This document shows positions 62,140-64,000 of a DNA stretch of 64,000 nt, piece by piece. The notes beneath the pieces are model-generated. The model saw only the letters and a list, made by a program, of their open reading frames with translations. It ran no database searches and had not been told where the DNA came from. The position numbers and the translations under genes were made by a program. Position 1 is the stretch's first letter. Each line of letters starts with the position of its first letter. Source of the stretch: Bugulina stolonifera (Eukaryota > Bryozoa > Gymnolaemata > Cheilostomatida > Bugulidae); assembly GCA_935421135.1 (NCBI GenBank), contig OW285197.1:14017223-14081222 (forward strand). Reading direction: 5' to 3'.

Positions 62140-63821
62140 AATACTACTATTTAAGGTATGAGTTTCTCACTCTAGCAGTATGTACAATCAGCCTCTAGTC
62201 AACAGAGTGAGACTAAAACAGAGACAGCTACCTACTAGTCAGCACCTGATCAGAGATTTCAACAAGTAGAACATAAGGTTAGTGCTAAATAGGGTAATTG
62301 GCAGCAATTGTGAAGTGTTTATTGTATATAATGCTATCAAGCTAAAAAATTACTTACACCCTGCTACTTTATATTTATTATAGGGAGACTAAAACAGTGA
62401 CACCTACCTACTATTGAAAAGCTTATTTAATCTATTATATATGCTGACTTAACACATGCACACAGCCTATTCTTTCAATTGTGTTTAAATTATTATATAA
62501 AGGTATTTTAACATGTGTACACAATCTTTTATTTATTCTATTGCTACTATTGTGAAAAGTTTATTTAATGAATTACATAATGCTGACTTAACACATGCAC
62601 ACAACCTTTTATTTATTCTTTTGCTACTATTGTGAAAAGCTTATTTAATCTATTATATATGCTGACTTAACACATGCACACAGCCTTTTCTTGCTAATAA
62701 TAGGTATGTGAAAAGCTTATTTAATCTATTATATAAAGGTATTTCAACATGTGTACACAATCTTTTATTTATTCTATTGCTACTATTGTGAAAAGTTTAT
62801 TTAATGAATTACATAATGCTGACTTAACACATGCACACAACCTTTTATTTATTCTATTGCTACTATTGTGAAAAGCTTATTTAATCTATTATATATGCTG
62901 ACTTAACACATGCACACTGCCTTTTCTTGCTAATAATAGGTATGTGAAAAGCTTATTTAATCTATTATATATGCTGACTTAACACATGCACACAGCCTAT
63001 TCTTTCAACTGTGTTTAAATTATTATATAAAGGTATTTTATGTGAAAAGCTTATTTAATCCATTATATATGCTGACTTAACACATGCACACAGCCTATTC
63101 TTTCAATTGTGTTTAAATTATTATATAAAGGTATTTTAACATGTGTACACACTCTTTTATTTATTCTATAGCTACTATTGTGAAAAGTTTATTTAATGAA
63201 TTACATAATGCTGACTTAACACATGCACACAACCCTTTATTTATTCTATTGCTACTATTGTGAAAAGTTTATTTAATGTATTATATCTTATGCTGACTTT
63301 GTGAAAAGTTTATTTAATGTATTATATATGCTGACTTAACACATGCACACAGCCTTTTCTTGCTAATAATAGGTATGTCATACTCCTTTACATATGTGCC
63401 TTTTATTCATTCAATTGTGTTTAAATTATTATATAATCATGGTATTTTAACATGTGTACACAATCTTTTATTTATTCTATTGCTACTATTGTGAAAAGTT
63501 TATTTAATGAATTACATAATGCTGACTTAACACATGCACACAACCTTTTATTTGTTCTATTGCTACTATTGTGAAAAGTTTATTTGATGTATTATATATT
63601 ATGCTGACTTTGTGAAAAGTTTATTTAATGTATTATATATGCTGACTTAACACATGCACACAGCCTTTTCTTGCTAATAATAGGTATGCCATACTCCTTT
63701 ACATATATGTGCGTTTTATTCATTCAATTGTGTTTAAATTATTATATAATGGTATTTTACCATGTGTACACATTTATTCATTCTATTGCTAGTATTGTAA
63801 AAAGTTTATTTAATGTATTAC
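62140..63821. repeat. Right arm of the palindrome
   Basis: Inverse of the left arm, ending at ATGTATTACA just before the second GC-rich cassette. The outermost left-arm sequence (59640-59953) and the polymerase-like exon have no counterpart on this side. Confidence 0.9.
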
Positions 63822-63822
63822 A

Positions 63823-64000
63823 AGTAGTATAGTCAGTGCAGATCTACACAGACACCCGGCCCTTTCCGCGTCGTATTAGCCCTAGATCCAAAAACTCCCC
63901 GGGCGGACGACCACCCCACCCGTCCTCTCGCCCCTCCTCTCCCCTAAACCTCACTCTATGTGCAAAGCCCTAGAACCTACTCCCCCCCATCGCGGGTGGG
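63823..64000. repeat. GC-rich cassette, copy 2 (cut by the window end)
   Basis: Direct repeat of 58231-58408, starting AGTAGTATAGTCAGTGCAG and essentially identical over the visible part. The offset is 5,592 bp, implying a tandem duplication or a repeated unit that continues beyond the window. Confidence 0.95.

Larger units (their letters stand above)
59954..63821. repeat. About 3.9-kb imperfect palindrome
   Basis: TGTAATACATTAAATAAAC at 59953 pairs with GTTTATTTAATGTATTACA ending near 63821. Near the centre, GCGGAGTCTAACCATTTCCC (61561) pairs with GGGAAATGGTTAGACTCCGC (ending 62133). The arms differ by substitutions (for example CATCTATAAT versus ATTATATATG) and by indels totalling about 80 bp, so it is not one molecule copied perfectly. 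The architecture is that of a foldback element. Confidence 0.9.

Noticed and set aside
61540..62154. Several ORFs of 60-183 codons on both strands
   Set aside because: All derive from the 31-bp minisatellite and its inversion. No unique domain.
59954..63821. Palindrome as a simple sequencing artefact
   Set aside because: The arms differ by point changes and by indels of about 80 bp in total, which a single folded-read artefact would not easily give. An assembly error is still possible.

Overview
The window is eukaryotic and almost certainly metazoan. It is AT-rich and intron-rich, with GT-AG introns, AATAAA signals, many minisatellites, and a dense population of hAT-, Tigger- and TA-type MITEs. 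Metazoan-type caspase and Bcl-2 genes rule out plants and fungi. The abundant TACATGTA-like words, LRR-ROCO proteins and compact Bcl-2 genes suggest an early-branching animal, perhaps a sponge. That placement is inference; no species is named.

Layout. Bases 1-16.4 kb hold no gene I can support: tandem repeats, MITEs and one decayed hAT transposase tail. From about 16.5 to 24.74 kb lies a large DNA transposon with inverted ends of roughly 470 bp. Its single three-exon minus-strand gene joins a DDE-like transposase region, an OTU-type cysteine protease and a CXC zinc cluster in about 981 residues. From 26.5 to 43.4 kb is a 13-exon plus-strand gene for a 1,301-residue LRR-Roc-COR-caspase protein with a C-terminal membrane anchor. 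Its LRR exons are recently duplicated cassettes. Its introns carry a Penelope-like fragment, hAT MITEs and a TTAA-bounded element.

Three Bcl-2-family genes follow: 46.5-50.6 kb (+), 51.8-54.2 kb (+, Bax/Bak-like with a recognisable BH3) and 55.4-58.0 kb (-, divergent). All three share phase-0 introns after BH1 and after the BH2 Trp. From 58.2 kb to the end is a GC-rich cassette that reappears 5.59 kb later. Between the two copies are a family B DNA polymerase DTDS exon and a palindrome of about 3.9 kb built from sub-repeats.

The strongest biological story is a putative cell-death neighbourhood. A GTPase-gated, membrane-anchored caspase lies directly beside three Bcl-2-type regulators. Every gene model was joined by hand from splice signals and reading phase and needs transcript support.
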